From Bacteroidota bacterium (GTDB taxonomy: Bacteria > Bacteroidota > Bacteroidia > J057): 6,018 nt of DNA. Below the pieces are notes generated by a model. That model saw nothing but the letters and a program-made list of their open reading frames with translations, did no database searches and was not told where the DNA came from. Positions 4,882 to 6,018 of this stretch are shown one piece after another. The stretch's first letter is position 1. Each line of letters starts with the position of its first letter. A program made the translations under genes and the position numbers. The stretch covers positions 1 through 6,018 of the forward strand of contig CAUJFT010000063.1 of NCBI GenBank assembly GCA_963169475.1, read 5' to 3'.

Positions 4882-4988
4882 TAAGTAGTTCTTAGTTTTT
4901 AATGACAAGTTCTTAGTTTTTACAAATAACTGTTTATCAGTTTTTTAACTAAAAATAATATCATAAACTCATTTCAAACGAGTACTTA
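4882..4988. repeat. 107-bp intergenic repeat, copy 2
   Basis: Same orientation as 2047-2153, with ten substitutions and no gaps. Ends are TAAGTAGT and AGTACTTA. The internal pair that is perfect in copy 1 reads TGACAAG / TTTATCA here, one mismatch and one wobble, so that stem is not kept by compensating changes. The neighbouring gene start (4751) is on the other strand, so the repeat has no fixed orientation to the gene it precedes. That argues against a simple promoter role. Confidence 0.85.
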
Positions 4989-5094
4989 CAAAAAATTAAT
5001 GTTACCCTGATTGAACAATATACGTTAATTACGCCACTACTCAATCCTATCCTCTACTCCTAATACCCAAAAATCGGTTCGGTTACTCTCCTCT

Positions 5095-5129
5095 TAAAAG
5101 AGACTGTCTTTTTCAGACAGCCTCTTTTA
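5095..5129 (-). terminator. Strong intrinsic terminator of the S74 protein gene
   Basis: TAAAAGAG (5095-5102) pairs with CTCTTTTA (5122-5129), and CTGTCT (5104-5109) pairs with AGACAG (5115-5120), around a 5-base loop. The single non-matching pair (A5103 with C5121) is an A-C mismatch in + strand RNA but a G-U wobble in - strand RNA, so the hairpin is continuous only for leftward transcription. It lies 22 bases past the stop at 5152, and a run of four T closes the stem. Confidence 0.85.
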
Positions 5130-5151
5130 TTTGGATAAAGTTTACGTGAAA

Positions 5152-6018
5152 CTATTGGTTAGAAATTATCATCTTTTTGGTTTCAAAGACCTTCCCGTCT
5201 ATTACCAAAGTATAGAAATAGGTTCCCCAACTTAAGTCTCCCGTTTGAATCTCTACATTCCCAGCGCCTCGTGTAGTAACTTCAACGATTTGAACTACAT
5301 TTCCTGTTACGTCTGTGATATGAATCGCTGCTGACTTGACCGTTCTTGGAATATAATACTGAATATTAGTAGATTGACTGAACGGATTCGGCACGTTTTG
5401 TTCTAGTACTGGATTTTCTCCGGTAAGCGTTACTACAGATGAGCTACTTTTTGAATTTGTTTCTTTGTAGCAACAAGATTGTAGGTCGTTACCAAACTGC
5501 GTAAGAAGCTTCTCCATACTTTCCAGACGGTTTTTCAAATTGGCATTTTCTTCTTCCAAAGCGGTGATTCTGGCATCAGTAACGACATTCAGTTCTTGAA
5601 CGGCACTAACCAAAGGAACAGTCAATTCTGCATAGCGGATTCCCATATATTCTCCTGCTTTATCCACGCCGGAGAAAGTACCGTTTGCCGCTTTATCCAC
5701 TTCTTGTGCAATCAACCCCGTATAACGAATTCCTTTTTGACCTTCGGCGATATATTCATAAGTAACCGGGTTCAATTGAGTGATGAACTCCAATCCTAAT
5801 TCAGAAGGGCGAACGTTAGTTTTGAGTCTCTTATCAGAGAAAGTGGTCCAGCCTACTTGGCCACCAATAGAAGTAACAGAAGTATTCCCTACAATTACCT
5901 TATTGCTTGCGTCCACTATAGCTCCGTTTCCAAGTGCCATAGCATTAGAAAGCCCGGCAACAGAAGCATCAGCACCCTGACCCACAAATGTACTAGCAGT
6001 ATAATCACTTCTCAAAGC
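5152..6018 (-). CDS. Tail-fibre-like surface protein: S74 self-cleaving chaperone plus T9SS type A sorting domain (5' end missing)
   Basis: The last 289 codons of a longer protein; the frame is open to the window edge. Residue numbers count from TTG 6015 as 1, which is not a credible start. Residues 1-52 are Ala/Gly/Ser/Asn-rich with head-like repeats (SNAMALGNGAIVDASNKVIVG, 23-43), as in trimeric adhesins. Then comes the peptidase S74 intramolecular chaperone domain (about 58-145): S60-D61-K62-R63-L64-K65 is the cleavage motif, with the catalytic Ser and a Lys five residues on, then LNPVTYEY (81-88) and YTGLIAQEV (98-106). A coiled coil follows (137-178), then a linker with C181-C182. The T9SS type A sorting domain fills 201-287: LEQNVPNPF (204-212), IHITDVTGNVV (231-241), LSWGTYFYTLVIDGK (261-275). 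S74 domains trimerise fibres and then cut themselves off; the T9SS tail directs export across the outer membrane. Probably a secreted trimeric fibre or adhesin. Confidence 0.92.
   Translation of the reverse strand, partial: ALRSDYTASTFVGQGADASVAGLSNAMALGNGAIVDASNKVIVGNTSVTSIGGQVGWTTFSDKRLKTNVRPSELGLEFITQLNPVTYEYIAEGQKGIRYTGLIAQEVDKAANGTFSGVDKAGEYMGIRYAELTVPLVSAVQELNVVTDARITALEEENANLKNRLESMEKLLTQFGNDLQSCCYKETNSKSSSSVVTLTGENPVLEQNVPNPFSQSTNIQYYIPRTVKSAAIHITDVTGNVVQIVEVTTRGAGNVEIQTGDLSWGTYFYTLVIDGKVFETKKMIISNQ

Larger units (their letters stand above)
4752..5151. other. Gene-free spacer between the two - strand units
   Basis: No ORF of note is present in these 400 bases. From right to left they hold the terminator of the S74 protein gene (5095-5129), about 100 bases with nothing recognised (4989-5094), the second copy of the 107-bp repeat (4882-4988) and an AT-rich leader for the gene at 4110-4751. 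The leader includes a 10-bp AT palindrome, TTATTAATAA (4760-4769). Confidence 0.6.

Noticed and set aside
5596..5980. Two + strand open frames (5596-5799 and 5780-5980) opposite the S74 domain.
   Set aside because: They are antisense to a strongly recognised S74 domain, and their translations show no family features.
6013..6015. TTG at 6015 as the start codon of the S74/T9SS protein.
   Set aside because: The reading frame continues upstream to the window edge, and the sequence begins in the middle of a fibre-like repeat without a signal peptide. The gene is treated as 5'-truncated by the window.

Overview
The window looks like a chromosomal stretch from a member of the Bacteroidota. It is AT-rich. 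Two proteins end in type IX secretion (T9SS)-style tails, one of them a clear type A sorting domain. One upstream region carries the phylum's typical promoter (TTG, about 20 bp, TAnnTTTG), and start codons mostly lack strong Shine-Dalgarno sequences. I cannot name a genus.

Layout. Positions 1-575 hold no convincing gene. They contain a possible 104-bp element with terminal inverted repeats (9-112), a REP-like inverted repeat (240-299) and a good promoter candidate (371-401). Then come three close genes on the + strand: a YhbS-like GNAT acetyltransferase (576-1097), a Gdx/SugE-type small multidrug resistance exporter (1181-1507) and a RimJ/RimL-type GNAT acetyltransferase (1508-2044, starting on the base after the exporter's stop codon). 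They are probably co-transcribed and look like a small-molecule detoxification or modification set. A 107-bp repeat (2047-2153) follows. After it lies an exported serine beta-lactamase-like hydrolase (2176-3507) with a short T9SS-like tail.

The right half is on the - strand and converges on the left half near 3510-3680. From the right edge leftwards it holds: the 3' part of a tail-fibre-like surface protein with a peptidase S74 self-cleaving chaperone domain and a T9SS type A sorting domain (5152-6018, cut by the window edge); a strong terminator (5095-5129); a second copy of the 107-bp repeat (4882-4988); and a two-gene operon of an unrecognised beta-rich 213-residue protein (4110-4751) and a small XRE-type helix-turn-helix regulator (3859-4107). 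Last comes a decayed partial duplicate of the regulator gene (about 3682-3835).

The most interesting signals are outside ordinary gene calling. First, a perfect 12-bp inverted repeat with a 3-bp spacer lies inside the first codons of the regulator gene; it could be an autoregulatory operator or an mRNA hairpin. Second, the 107-bp intergenic repeat is about 91% identical between copies, has short terminal inverted repeats, and may have a distant relative at the left edge. Third, the regulator gene has a partial tandem duplicate with a nearly identical 79-bp core inside otherwise diverged sequence. Fourth, the same polypeptide carries an S74 self-cleavage motif and a C-terminal secretion/anchoring signal. 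No phage, CRISPR, insertion-sequence transposase, rRNA or tRNA gene was seen.
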